Positions 33,817 through 42,876 of a stretch of DNA of 64,000 nucleotides are shown here, one piece after another. Positions within the stretch are counted from its first letter, which is position 1; each line of letters starts with the position of its first letter. The stretch covers positions 124,001 to 188,000 of IMG/VR virus record IMGVR_UViG_3300046694_000136, one strand, 5' to 3'. This DNA is from a virus. A program made the position numbers and the translations under genes. A model generated the notes under the pieces. That model ran no database searches. It was not told the DNA's origin and saw only the letters and a program-made list of their open reading frames with translations.

Positions 33817-34764
33817 ATGGGTCTCAGTGCCAACGATACAGCAGACTTGAACCGTTCCGAGATCCCTGCTCAGGCGGTCGCGAACACCTCGATCGGCTAT
33901 ACTCTCAACAAGTGCATCTCCACCGGTCAAGCCTTTACCGTTCCTCGCTGGACCACCTTGAATGAAAACTACAAGGTGTTGGCTGAAGAAAGTCTGGGTG
34001 AGAAGAACAGTCGTGACTTCTACCTCAAATACTTCGGCGTGGGTGTGCGTGGTTCCAACTGTGTAGGTCAAGACAGCCGTGGTGTTTCCAAATACCAGGT
34101 TAACCAACACCAGCCGATCGATGCCAACCTCTTCACGGCGATTCCGTTCATTGCTCGTCCGGAAACCGAAGACTTGGACAGCTTCAACCGCGCCAAGTAC
34201 CGGATGCGTACCACTGAAGAACGCAACGGCATCAACTACGTGTTCTATTGGCTGAAGCTGATCGACTTCTCCCGTTACAACCCACACGAAGTGGAAGTGT
34301 CTCGTGACCCGATCACCGGTGAAGAGAAGACCAACCCGTATACCCACACTGAAGACAACCTGAAGAACCCTCAACCGGTTCCGCTGACCAGCGAAGGGAC
34401 TGTACCTATCAGCGACGTCTACGTGAACAGTTCGGCTATCTTGGACTGCACACTGTACACCGCTGATTTGCGTGAGATGTCACTGGCATGCAAAATCTAT
34501 TACAACGACGCCAGTTACGCTTCGATCAACGAAGTGGGTGTGGCTTACGGTATCGACGTTGAACATCGTGGCGGTATCGGTGGTTCGGGTTCTATCCAGT
34601 ACACCGAAGTGGCCAGCGCTATCTTCGCTCACTACATCAGTGAACGTGATGGTCGTAACGCCCTGACCAACACCCGCATCAACGCCGCTCTCGACCACGG
34701 TGCCAGTGCTCCAATGCTGATCCATACCGTAGCGAACTCCTCGGCGATGGGTCAAGGTAACTAA
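33817..34764 (+). CDS. Virion structural protein, 315 aa (abundant)
   Basis: An AAGGAATC SD precedes ATG 33817. The sequence type, with GQDSRGVSKYQVNQHQPID in the first third and YTEVASAIFAHYISERDGRN near the C-terminus, is recognisable as a conserved jumbo-phage structural protein. Codons are C/G-ending, so high copy number is likely. Tail tube is one possibility because of size and expected abundance, but I cannot show it. No sheath-like gene is adjacent. It is followed three bases later by a 200-aa gene. Confidence 0.5.
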   Translation: MGLSANDTADLNRSEIPAQAVANTSIGYTLNKCISTGQAFTVPRWTTLNENYKVLAEESLGEKNSRDFYLKYFGVGVRGSNCVGQDSRGVSKYQVNQHQPIDANLFTAIPFIARPETEDLDSFNRAKYRMRTTEERNGINYVFYWLKLIDFSRYNPHEVEVSRDPITGEEKTNPYTHTEDNLKNPQPVPLTSEGTVPISDVYVNSSAILDCTLYTADLREMSLACKIYYNDASYASINEVGVAYGIDVEHRGGIGGSGSIQYTEVASAIFAHYISERDGRNALTNTRINAALDHGASAPMLIHTVANSSAMGQGN

Positions 34765-34766
34765 GC

Positions 34767-35369
34767 ATGGAGATACCAGCCATCCTTAAAGGAGAACCGC
34801 ACCTCCCGTTGACTGCAATGATGACCTTATCCGAAGCACTGCCTTTGGCTAACGCGTTCTATCAGACCAGCCTCAGCATGGAGCAGTTCTCCGAGGCCCA
34901 GGCCTTCGAGGGCCCTAGTGGTCCTTTGGTATTGGAAGCCCGCTCTATCGAGACCGGGGAAGTACTGATCCGTTTCGTTAATCAGAACATTAATGTACCG
35001 CAAGTAGTGCAGCGTGTTGCACTGAGTAACCCCCTCGCTCACGATAGCCAGTGGCTGGGTCCTCTCGTTGTCGTTGACAACAGCGCTGAGCTTGCGTTCC
35101 TGGACGAATTAGGTTCAGGCAACATCTACTCCACCCTTTGCGACAATACCCTCGCCTGGAAGCTTGCAACGCTCCTGAACGAGTACAACGCAGTAGGGCA
35201 TTGGCGAGCCAGTACTTTCGCTGAATACAGTGCAGCTGGCTTTGAGCTGGTTTACAAGGGACCGTCCACTGATGCACCTGAGGAATACCTAGTCGGGGAT
35301 TCTGATATGGTGGCTATCCTCAGGTTCCACCACGGTATCAATAAAGGAATGCTTTGTTTGAAATCTTAA
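34767..35369 (+). CDS. Unknown 200-aa protein in structural set
   Basis: ATG 34767 lies just after the upstream stop; the SD is weak. The product is alpha/beta with no recognisable motif. Its 3' end overlaps the start of the RuvC-like gene by 16 bases, so the two are likely translated from one mRNA. It is probably an assembly or tail-completion protein on position alone. Confidence 0.35.
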   Translation: MEIPAILKGEPHLPLTAMMTLSEALPLANAFYQTSLSMEQFSEAQAFEGPSGPLVLEARSIETGEVLIRFVNQNINVPQVVQRVALSNPLAHDSQWLGPLVVVDNSAELAFLDELGSGNIYSTLCDNTLAWKLATLLNEYNAVGHWRASTFAEYSAAGFELVYKGPSTDAPEEYLVGDSDMVAILRFHHGINKGMLCLKS

Positions 35370-35965
35370 AATCCCCCGACTGTGCACGAGTCATTTCGTT
35401 AGACCAATCGACTTCGTGCACGGGGGTGAGTGTCTTTGATGTCAACCTCAGAAAGCCGGAGCCGATTAAGCTTCTGTATATGAACACCATTTTTGGTGAC
35501 AAGTTGCTCTACGACATTCCCGATCAGTACAACGATTTGGCTAGTACTAAGGTTCTTGCTCGTAGCTGGGCTATGGCTCGGTCTGTCAACATGCTGATAC
35601 AGGTGTTTGAGCCAGACATGGGGATCGGTGAAGATAACTTCCTCGGTCTTTCTCCAGAGACGTTTAAGAACCTGATTAAGTTGACAGAGATTCTGCGGAG
35701 CCCGTTTGTTGAGAATGGTGTACACCTTTCCCTCGTCCTTCCCCGGTTGGCTAAGTCGATTGTTGGGGCTGACTTTAAAGGGAGTACAAAGGACGATGTG
35801 CGCATTGGTCTCATGAACTACCCGCACTTGGATGCAAATGGGATTGATCTCTCCATCGTTGACGAACACAGTTCCGACAGTGGCGCTATTGGACTTTGGC
35901 GATGTGAGAAGTTGGCCCGAGACCATGGAGTATTTATCGGTGACCAATCCTTCGCAACAAAATGA
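35354..35965 (+). CDS. RuvC-like Holliday junction resolvase, 203 aa (TTG start)
   Basis: The frame begins at TTG 35354, six bases after AAAGGA; no ATG in frame precedes the first active-site residue. An RNase H-fold acidic set is visible: D17 in VISLDQSTS, E93 in GIGEDNFLG, and D170 with D175 in SIVDEHSSDSGAIG. This matches RuvC/poxvirus-type resolvases, which cut four-way DNA junctions. In a phage it would resolve branched replication intermediates before packaging. Two in-frame overlaps (16 bases upstream, 26 bases downstream) make it part of the structural transcript, with the holin-like gene after it. Confidence 0.75.
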   Translation: MFEILKSPDCARVISLDQSTSCTGVSVFDVNLRKPEPIKLLYMNTIFGDKLLYDIPDQYNDLASTKVLARSWAMARSVNMLIQVFEPDMGIGEDNFLGLSPETFKNLIKLTEILRSPFVENGVHLSLVLPRLAKSIVGADFKGSTKDDVRIGLMNYPHLDANGIDLSIVDEHSSDSGAIGLWRCEKLARDHGVFIGDQSFATK

Positions 35966-36335
35966 AACAGTATTGAGTGATGATGACAGTTCGGTAACGC
36001 CTACCCCGCCTGTTGGGATGGAAAGAGAAGTACTGGGCAAGTGGACGGTCAACCTGCGCAACATCGGGGGGATCGTCGCGGTGTTCGTCGTGAGTATCAT
36101 GGGGGTGTTCAACTCTTACACCATCCATGTCTCCGTTAGCACGAACAACACTTGGCCCAGCGAGATGTCAATGTTCATCATGGTTGTCGGTCCAGTGGTT
36201 GTGGCGTGGCAGTTCATGAACGTCAGTAAGACCTTGAATACCATCTTCCAAGGTGCAGGGGATTTCACTAAGCTACGTGAACGCGCAGCCAAAATGATTG
36301 CCCCTACTCCTAAAGACGATTCGAGACAGGAATAA
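35940..36335 (+). CDS. Holin-like two-helix membrane protein, 131 aa (GTG start)
   Basis: GTG 35940 has GGAG nine bases upstream; ATG 35925 is an alternative with a poorer SD. After a polar Ser/Thr/Pro-rich N-terminus (about 40 residues) there are two hydrophobic helices: VAVFVVSIMGVFNSY and MFIMVVGPVVVAWQF, separated by a short polar loop, and a charged C-terminus. This is the usual two-helix holin layout. It converges with the spanin pair on the opposite strand, which supports a lysis role. The start overlaps the resolvase gene. It could instead be another small phage membrane protein. Confidence 0.55.
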   Translation: MTNPSQQNETVLSDDDSSVTPTPPVGMEREVLGKWTVNLRNIGGIVAVFVVSIMGVFNSYTIHVSVSTNNTWPSEMSMFIMVVGPVVVAWQFMNVSKTLNTIFQGAGDFTKLRERAAKMIAPTPKDDSRQE

Positions 36336-36346
36336 AAGACAGCATC

Positions 36347-36380
36347 TACCCTACCCAGCCTTATGGGCTGGGTAGGGTAT
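36347..36380. terminator. Bidirectional terminator between holin-like gene and spanins
   Basis: A perfect 14-bp stem (36347-36360 with 36366-36379, 5-nt loop) lies between two converging transcription units. Confidence 0.8.
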
Positions 36381-36392
36381 TTGTCTGCATAT

Positions 36393-36875
36393 CTATCGCT
36401 TGTCGCTTGTGTCGCTCGGTAAGGCATCTACCAAATCATTGATGGTCTGAACCAACTGCGTGACCGTACGTTGCCCGACGTAGACGGTCGTGTTGGCATC
36501 ATCCAATCTCCGAGTAGTGTTGATTAACAAGACACGAGTGACCCGGTAGCAGGCTTCCTTTGACTCTTTGCTAAGCTGCGGGTCCGTGCAGTCATTTTGC
36601 TCTAGATAAGCAGCGAGTTTACTTAGCAGGTTTGGGGGAGGTACCGTCGCTGTGGTCAGGAGCTCCGGCGGGACTTCTGTTAACTTTGTTCGCAGGCTGA
36701 CCATTTGTTTCTTGTACAGTTGGATTTGCACCTGCTCGGCCTTCACCTCGAGGTACGTTGCCCCCTCCGTAACCGTCGGACTGCTCGAGCATGCTGTTAA
36801 CATACTCATTGTAAGGATCATTAGCATCGAGACCATAGCGCCCCAAAAGCTGTTTGTGCAGCATGCTGATTTCAT
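36393..36875 (-). CDS. Outer-membrane spanin (o-spanin) lipoprotein, 160 aa
   Basis: Start ATG 36875 (minus strand) has a strong AAGGAAG SD. A signal peptide is followed by the lipobox LTAC with Cys at residue 29, so the mature protein should be lipidated in the outer membrane. The mature part is helical with two further Cys (about 96 and 108) that may form a disulfide. The first 257 bases lie inside the i-spanin gene in another frame, the classic Rz/Rz1 embedded arrangement. Together with i-spanin it should fuse inner and outer membranes in the last step of lysis. Confidence 0.75.
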   Translation of the reverse strand: MKSACCTNSFWGAMVSMLMILTMSMLTACSSSPTVTEGATYLEVKAEQVQIQLYKKQMVSLRTKLTEVPPELLTTATVPPPNLLSKLAAYLEQNDCTDPQLSKESKEACYRVTRVLLINTTRRLDDANTTVYVGQRTVTQLVQTINDLVDALPSDTSDKR

Positions 36876-37107
36876 TACGACTTCCTTGCGCTTGCGCTAA
36901 AAGAACTTCGTGGAGTTCAGTGGTCGACTTGGAGATTTTCTCCCAGTTGGCCGCGGATTGTTTCATGCTTTCGGCAACCTGGGTGATGCCCTGCATGCTT
37001 TCGGCTGACAAGTTTGTCTGTCGCGGCCAAAGAGTCTGCAAGAGCATCAGTCCCAATACCGCCAGTAGCAACGATATGATGATGGTTACCTTAAATCCGT
37101 CCTTCAT
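36619..37107 (-). CDS. Inner-membrane spanin (i-spanin), about 162 aa
   Basis: ATG 37107 (minus strand) is preferred because AAGGGG lies eight bases upstream; ATG 37137 would add ten residues. The short N-terminus is followed by one transmembrane segment (VTIIISLLLAVLGLMLL), then a helical coiled-coil region and a Gly/Pro/Asn-rich C-terminal tail. This is the type II topology of an i-spanin, and the o-spanin gene overlaps it out of frame. Upstream, three bases away, lies the 412-aa structural gene, so lysis and structural genes share a transcript. Partner binding to the lipoprotein is expected in the periplasm. Confidence 0.7.
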   Translation of the reverse strand: MKDGFKVTIIISLLLAVLGLMLLQTLWPRQTNLSAESMQGITQVAESMKQSAANWEKISKSTTELHEVLLAQAQGSRNEISMLHKQLLGRYGLDANDPYNEYVNSMLEQSDGYGGGNVPRGEGRAGANPTVQETNGQPANKVNRSPAGAPDHSDGTSPKPAK

Positions 37108-37140
37108 ACCACTATCCCCTTCATCGCTATTCGCCATGAG

Positions 37141-38379
37141 CTAGCTCGCTTGTATCACGCTTCTGATCGAAAGTAAGTAAGCATCATTAAGCTTACTCGG
37201 TTTAAACCGGTTAGTGTAACCGTGGTAGAGAGCGCCACCATTACCAGTACCCGTTTTCCAGTTGAGGTATTCCCGTTGGTTTCCTAGGTCAGTGTTGAGT
37301 ATCCTTCTGTTAATAACACGGTAAGTGAAGTACTTAGGGAGCATCCCATCCGCAGTCAACAAAGGCAGTGCTTTGGTTTCCTTGGTTTCGTACGAGAAAG
37401 GTGACTTGTACGGCAGGACTGGATCCAGCGACACGTACAGGTGCGGGTTATCAGCAACGATCAAGAAGGTAGACGGGTTAGTGAGCAAAGCTTTCCAGAA
37501 CTTCTCAGTGCGGAAGAACTCTTCACCAACTACTTCACGCTCTTCGTCAATAACACCTTCCAGATCAATGAAACGTTTCGAGTCAAAGATCCGAGTAAAC
37601 CAGTCCACCCGTTCAGTACGGATAGCCAACATCTTCTCACTGACCACGTTGATCACGTCGTTCAGATACAAGCGACCGCCGATGCTCATCCAGATCGTCT
37701 TATTGAAAAGAGGAACCGGAGTCTTCAGGTGCACGAAGGTATAAGTATCGCCGTCCTCAAAGATCACATCTTCTTCTTTGAAGCCGAAGGTCTTGAGCTT
37801 GGTCAAAGTGTTCAGGTTGATGCAGCAAGGGTGAGAGTTGTCATTCACTCGCCAGTTCTTACCTGCGTTCAGCAAGTAGAGCCCGGTGTCATCACCCACT
37901 GCTCTGACAAGGTGCCCGTTGAATACCCAAAGGCAACGATCAGCTAATGCCTTGTAATCCACTGTGGATCTGTCCGTCTTATACAGACGAATGTCGGGAG
38001 CACTGGCTGTATCCAGATGAACCTGTCGGTCCATTGCCATGTTGGCATCGCCCGGGAAAGGAGTGAACCACTCGTACTGGATATCGTGCAACGTGGCCCA
38101 ACGGTATTCGGTTCCGGGAAGCTCATTGCTGGTGTTCAAGACGACTGAAGTCTTCGTATCCAGCCACTCTTGGATGGTCCCGTTGAAAGAAGTGAACTCG
38201 TTGACGTAGTCCAGCATATCAATGGAAACGTCACGACTATAGAGGGAATCTGTAACAACAATGACCAGTACACTGAACGTAATTGGCAGTGCTCTGGTTT
38301 GAAGGGCCGAAATATCAACGATCTCTTGCCCTTCTGGGACCAGCTGGTTGATCCCAACAGCCCGTTTATACGTGTACAT
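37141..38379 (-). CDS. Virion structural protein, 412 aa
   Basis: ATG 38379 (minus strand) has an AGGAG SD ten bases upstream; a TTG at 38388 is too close to it. The product is beta-rich with many aromatics, and the C-terminal half (from about residue 230) is the usual style of jumbo-phage structural proteins. I cannot name a subunit. It is divergent from the 249-aa fibre-cluster gene across a 120-bp intergenic region with a palindrome. Its stop lies three bases from the spanin start. Confidence 0.4.
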   Translation of the reverse strand: MYTYKRAVGINQLVPEGQEIVDISALQTRALPITFSVLVIVVTDSLYSRDVSIDMLDYVNEFTSFNGTIQEWLDTKTSVVLNTSNELPGTEYRWATLHDIQYEWFTPFPGDANMAMDRQVHLDTASAPDIRLYKTDRSTVDYKALADRCLWVFNGHLVRAVGDDTGLYLLNAGKNWRVNDNSHPCCINLNTLTKLKTFGFKEEDVIFEDGDTYTFVHLKTPVPLFNKTIWMSIGGRLYLNDVINVVSEKMLAIRTERVDWFTRIFDSKRFIDLEGVIDEEREVVGEEFFRTEKFWKALLTNPSTFLIVADNPHLYVSLDPVLPYKSPFSYETKETKALPLLTADGMLPKYFTYRVINRRILNTDLGNQREYLNWKTGTGNGGALYHGYTNRFKPSKLNDAYLLSIRSVIQAS

Positions 38380-38499
38380 AAAGGACAAACTCCTAAACGA
38401 TTCTATGAAATCCTGACCCCCTATAGTCCCCTATAGGAACCTCTTATATGGGGTATTAGTCATAAAATACCTTTAATGCCTTTCTTTGGAGATAGTCTC

Positions 38500-39249
38500 A
38501 TGGCCATGGTCACTTATGGTTGGAACCCCTTTCAAGAACGTGTCGACTGCATTATCACTCCACCGGAAGTGATCAAACCTTCCGATCAGGATACTCGACG
38601 CGAATTCGTTCCTCGTTACGCACCGTTCTTTGCCAAAGACTTTCAGCTGTTCATGCAGGGTAGTAACACCCCGCTGGTCGCCGGTGTCGATTACGCCTTC
38701 GCTCACCCGTTCACCAAGTTCGCTACCAAGTACAACCGCAACGTGTACGGGTCGATCGTTCTGCTGAAGCCGATCACCGCGATCCTGACAGCGACCTACT
38801 CGACCATTGGCACTCCATTCGTTCTAGACGAACCGGCCTACGCGACTCTGGTGGCCAACATCGCCAACAGTCCTCGTCAGGCGTACTGGGACGATCTCAT
38901 TGACGTTCCTGTCGAGTTTCCACCAGATCCCCACGAACACCCAGCCACCCTGTCGTACGACTATCTGGAAATGATGTCTCGTCTTGAGAACTTGATTCTG
39001 GTGATGTCGGGTACCGATACCGGTGCAGGCGAACTGACACTCAAGCAGTTACTGCAAGAGCACATCGCTAAGGGCCTCCCTGAGGCGCATACCGCTACTC
39101 CCGGGTCAGTAGGGTTGGATCTCACCGCTAACGCCCCTAAAGCGACGCTGGAAGATCTGTTGGGTAATAGTGACAACGCTATGATCACTGTTAAGACCTT
39201 GAAAGAAGCGTTCCGTATGTTTAGCAAAGACCAACTCGATTTGAACTGA
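38500..39249 (+). CDS. Tail-fibre cluster protein, 249 aa
   Basis: ATG 38500 is chosen because TTTGGAG lies eight bases upstream. The N-terminal 120 residues look like a compact beta domain; the C-terminal part carries a His/Gly-rich fibre-type repeat section ending in PGSVGLDLTANAPKATL. The same (H)xx-G-x-VGL pattern is shared with the three large fibre proteins downstream (NPHGIDKIRLQLGNLDNF in the 1241-aa protein). It is likely a fibre-attachment or short fibre protein. Adsorption to host surface is the probable role of the set. Confidence 0.5.
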   Translation: MAMVTYGWNPFQERVDCIITPPEVIKPSDQDTRREFVPRYAPFFAKDFQLFMQGSNTPLVAGVDYAFAHPFTKFATKYNRNVYGSIVLLKPITAILTATYSTIGTPFVLDEPAYATLVANIANSPRQAYWDDLIDVPVEFPPDPHEHPATLSYDYLEMMSRLENLILVMSGTDTGAGELTLKQLLQEHIAKGLPEAHTATPGSVGLDLTANAPKATLEDLLGNSDNAMITVKTLKEAFRMFSKDQLDLN

Positions 39250-39259
39250 GGAACTGGGA

Positions 39260-42200
39260 ATGCAGACTCCAATTGTCAGACAGTTCCGGGATGACATTCT
39301 TCACACCAATCCCGAGAACCAGATCCGAGGGGAACCGTTTACTACGGAAACCCCCGGAGAGTACACCCGCATCATTGTTCCTCTTAAGTCCCCGTTCTTC
39401 ATCAAAAGTCTGAAGCTGTACTTCAAGAACGGGGAACCAATGACTGAGGAGCATTGGGAGATCTATCGGATCATGCCTAAGTTGACTAGCCTTGCTGCTC
39501 AAGGTGTCGCGTGCATGATTCGTTTGAAAGACCCTACCATCGTGGAAGGGTTCTTGGATTACGACGTAGTGGGCGAGTTCACGTTGTTTGATACAGGCAT
39601 GATGAGCCTGATCTTCACAGCGACTGAAGATGACCGGATGATCGATTTCTTTAACCTGAAGAACCGTCCGATCGTTTACCCGCCAACGATGCACCATCAC
39701 TCGCTGCTTTATGACTACATGGCGTTTGAGGATACCATCCACCTGTTAAACTCGATCAGTACCTACGCCGACCAGCTGGGTACCCCGTTGATCGAAATCA
39801 AGATCTCGCAGTACTTCTCGAACTTCAACCATTACTTGGCGCTATATAAAGCTGAGTTGTTCAAGTTCCTCAACGATCACAAAGCGACCTACAACCACCA
39901 CGGCATCAAAGCCATTCAGGTGGGTTTGGAAAAGGTAGACAACTTTGAGACGGCGGTGAAGCCGATTGATCTGTTGAGTGGTCGGGATGACATGCACCTG
40001 ACTGTTCAGGGGTTGGCAACTATTGTTAACCAGACAGGCTTTGATTCCGGTGAGTATCTGGGTAAGGGCACTCTGCCTATCTCTCAGTACGGCAACACCA
40101 ACTTCATTCCACCAGACATCGACGGTTCCTTTGAAGGGCTCGGTGGCGTGTATGAAGCGGCAGGTATGTGTCAAGAGACTGACGGTTCGGTACTGTATCT
40201 GCAAAACCGGATGGACGGTCGTGTACGGGGCTTGTACTTCTCCACCTTGAAGGGTGCTGTACCTGGCTCAGGTGCGCTGGATTACACCTTCAGTAACTTC
40301 CGTTACACTCACCCTCGTTTTGTTGTTGACGGGGCTACAGTGGACCGGATTGCTCAAGGTAGCGGTAACGAAGTGATCTTGGTAGGGGACAGTATCAACA
40401 ACCTCTACTACATAGGACTGACCAACGGTTCGTTTGACCCTGCTAAGCACGTTTACTCCCGGATCGATTTGTCGCCTCTGCTGGCCGCTATCTACAGCAA
40501 CCCCAACAGATCGGCTAACCCGATTATGCGTAACATCAACATCGCTCGGATAGGGTCTTGGATCTACCTGTTCCTAGGTGCGTCTGTACCCGACCCAGTC
40601 TCGGATCCATCGCAGCTGATCTCTCTGCGCTACAAACACATCTTCCGTGTGAACGTAGCTGACGTAGCGGCCACTATTCCAGTGACCCCTGTTCGTCAAT
40701 GGATTACTTACATGGATGCCGATGGTGCACAGTGGAACGGAAGTTACTACTGGCGCTGGCACGATGAGATCAAAGACGGGAACGGTAACTTTCTGAAAGC
40801 GTTGTTCAGCTTCCAGCAACCATTGAACCCGTTTGCGTACATCGGTATCTCTTCGGTGATGACCTTGGCGGAACAGGACCCTAACCGACCTGGGATCTAC
40901 GCCTTGAAGTTTGTGGGCGGTTACTTCGCTTCGTTCTTCTCGGAACAGTTCAACGCTAGTTTCAACTATGCCCCGGAAATCACGTACGACTTCAACCCTG
41001 CTACGGGGGTAATGACTCGGACTAACCTTTCCAACCTCCCAGTGATCAACTTTGGTGCGAATCCTGTAATCCCTGCCGGGTATACCCAAAACATGGCAAT
41101 GATTAAAATGGTCCGCTACTTTGAAGGTCAGGGGATGGAGGTATTGGAGACTGGACGCATCCTCTCGTCAGCTGCGGCTGGTGCGTTCGGTTATCCTCGT
41201 CTGGCTGGTGTCCTAACTCCACCTAATGCGCCGACTCGTTACAACACCATCGCGCGTTTGTGGGGGACTGCTCAGGGCTGGGCGTACACCGATCTTTTAC
41301 CAGAAAAGGTGCAGCAGCCATTGGCATCAGGTGGTTATGTGCGGTGCGTGTTGTACAAGCCAGGGGCGGAGATGTACATCGCCTCTAAACCTGAAAATCC
41401 TAACCAGCTTCAGCTGTACTACCGTGCTGTCTCGGGTGGTTATGCTATTCGTGATGGGGTTAACAACATCTACGTTGGGGGTATGTATTCCCGTCCGCTC
41501 GCCTCCATTGTGAGAAAGGTCAACGCTCCGTTTGGTTTGGGGGCAATGACTGTATCGGTTCCGGGTAGTCAGGTGGGCGCTTACGGGGTTGAGATTGGGC
41601 ACTCTGCTTTCTGTATGGGAGTTCAAAAGAAATACTTCAACCGGGAGATGGAAGGTAACGCGTGGGTTGGGGGTGTAGCTGCTGACGACATCATCATGAT
41701 GGCCAGTAACAGTGAACGTCTGGAAGCTGACGGGTCGATCACTTTGGTACCGGGTGTGGAGATCATGTACCCTGCTTGGATTGTTGAGTCTTTGAAAGCT
41801 CAGGTCCAGCACCCCGATATCAAGAACCGTGGTCGTGCTTGTTTTGTGACGATCTGTGATCCGACGTTCTCGTCTGGAGCATTCGGCTGGCTGCCGATCA
41901 CTGTGGTAGTTAGTTACCTCGACACTTATGGTCTCCCTAATACGGATACTGTGTACACCACCTGCATGACCATTAACGCCTCTTACTCGGCGTCTGGTAA
42001 CAGACAAGTGGTGACTGGTGTGAGTGTGATCGACATTATCCACGCCGAAAAGCCATCCGCTTCTTATCAAGGCGCCATTCCAGTTGTCTATGGCTCGGAT
42101 CCTGCGAATGAGGGTGCGCAAACCACGCTGGGCTCAATGCGGACGTACTACTACCTGAATGGGAATAGTCTAGAAGTCTATTTCTCGGCAGGTGTCCGTA

Positions 42201-42823
42201 GCCTTGGGATGTTCGCTCACCAGATGAGCAACTACCACTTTGGCTATAACAACCGGGACACTCGTCGCTGGAGTTGGGCGCAGATGGAGGATGACGGGGC
42301 TAACCTTGGCGCATTATCGGTTACCCCGGATAACGGGATTGCTCGGGCTTATGCGTGGAAAGACGTCAGTGGTGGTGCCGCTACTATCATCAACGGTCCG
42401 GCGTATAAAGCGCTTCTGGGTTCTAGTTATCAGTCGTTAGGTTGGGGGGTATACTTCCGTGCGACTACCATCGCAGTGTTCAACGGGAAACAGTACTCTT
42501 ATCCACCGGGGATGATTGACCTTCGTGACATTGATCCCTCTCCTGGTAACAAGATCTTCTACGTCTACGCAGCACTCCGCAACGAGCTGCCGGTCTATGA
42601 GGTGACACAGGAGAAGCGCCTGGAATCCGCGTTCCAAGTTTGGGTAGCGAAGATCACCACCAACGACAGGCAAGTCCTGCAAATTGAACGGTTTAATGTC
42701 TTTACCATTAACGGTAGCCGCATTTCTGAAATTAAACGAGGGAACAGTATTCCTGCATCTTCTGGGTTGGTCAACGTAGAAGGTCAGATCCCTTGGTTGC
42801 GTTCTGATGAAATGCTGTCATAA
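39260..42823 (+). CDS. Large tail-fibre protein, 1187 aa
   Basis: ATG 39260 has a GGAACTGGGA SD. The N-terminal 180 residues form a baseplate-binding-type domain; around residue 215 HGIKAIQVGLEKVDNF is a fibre repeat. Beyond it come long beta-rich stretches with many Gly/Asn/Tyr. The C-terminus has the motif IDLRDIDPSPGNKIFYVY and ends in RGNSIPASSG and a short tail, both also found in the next gene. It is one of three paralogues (with 42877 and 46650) that resemble the phiKZ extra-tail-fibre gene set downstream of the portal. Receptor binding is the inferred role. Confidence 0.6.
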   Translation: MQTPIVRQFRDDILHTNPENQIRGEPFTTETPGEYTRIIVPLKSPFFIKSLKLYFKNGEPMTEEHWEIYRIMPKLTSLAAQGVACMIRLKDPTIVEGFLDYDVVGEFTLFDTGMMSLIFTATEDDRMIDFFNLKNRPIVYPPTMHHHSLLYDYMAFEDTIHLLNSISTYADQLGTPLIEIKISQYFSNFNHYLALYKAELFKFLNDHKATYNHHGIKAIQVGLEKVDNFETAVKPIDLLSGRDDMHLTVQGLATIVNQTGFDSGEYLGKGTLPISQYGNTNFIPPDIDGSFEGLGGVYEAAGMCQETDGSVLYLQNRMDGRVRGLYFSTLKGAVPGSGALDYTFSNFRYTHPRFVVDGATVDRIAQGSGNEVILVGDSINNLYYIGLTNGSFDPAKHVYSRIDLSPLLAAIYSNPNRSANPIMRNINIARIGSWIYLFLGASVPDPVSDPSQLISLRYKHIFRVNVADVAATIPVTPVRQWITYMDADGAQWNGSYYWRWHDEIKDGNGNFLKALFSFQQPLNPFAYIGISSVMTLAEQDPNRPGIYALKFVGGYFASFFSEQFNASFNYAPEITYDFNPATGVMTRTNLSNLPVINFGANPVIPAGYTQNMAMIKMVRYFEGQGMEVLETGRILSSAAAGAFGYPRLAGVLTPPNAPTRYNTIARLWGTAQGWAYTDLLPEKVQQPLASGGYVRCVLYKPGAEMYIASKPENPNQLQLYYRAVSGGYAIRDGVNNIYVGGMYSRPLASIVRKVNAPFGLGAMTVSVPGSQVGAYGVEIGHSAFCMGVQKKYFNREMEGNAWVGGVAADDIIMMASNSERLEADGSITLVPGVEIMYPAWIVESLKAQVQHPDIKNRGRACFVTICDPTFSSGAFGWLPITVVVSYLDTYGLPNTDTVYTTCMTINASYSASGNRQVVTGVSVIDIIHAEKPSASYQGAIPVVYGSDPANEGAQTTLGSMRTYYYLNGNSLEVYFSAGVRSLGMFAHQMSNYHFGYNNRDTRRWSWAQMEDDGANLGALSVTPDNGIARAYAWKDVSGGAATIINGPAYKALLGSSYQSLGWGVYFRATTIAVFNGKQYSYPPGMIDLRDIDPSPGNKIFYVYAALRNELPVYEVTQEKRLESAFQVWVAKITTNDRQVLQIERFNVFTINGSRISEIKRGNSIPASSGLVNVEGQIPWLRSDEMLS

Positions 42824-42835
42824 GTAACTGAATAT

Positions 42836-42858
42836 GTACGGGGCTGACCACCCCGTAC
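42836..42858 (+). terminator. Hairpin between first and second fibre genes
   Basis: An 8-bp stem (42836-42843 with 42851-42858) carries a 7-nt loop and has no T-run. It is a likely processing or partial-termination site. Confidence 0.5.
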
Positions 42859-42876
42859 GTTTCTAAGGCTGAGATT

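Noticed and set aside
38421-38440. Direct and inverted CCCCTATAG repeat between divergent genes as an origin or operator
   Set aside because: It is only one copy and short; I could not separate it from chance in a 120-bp gap. It may be a control site but nothing else supports it.
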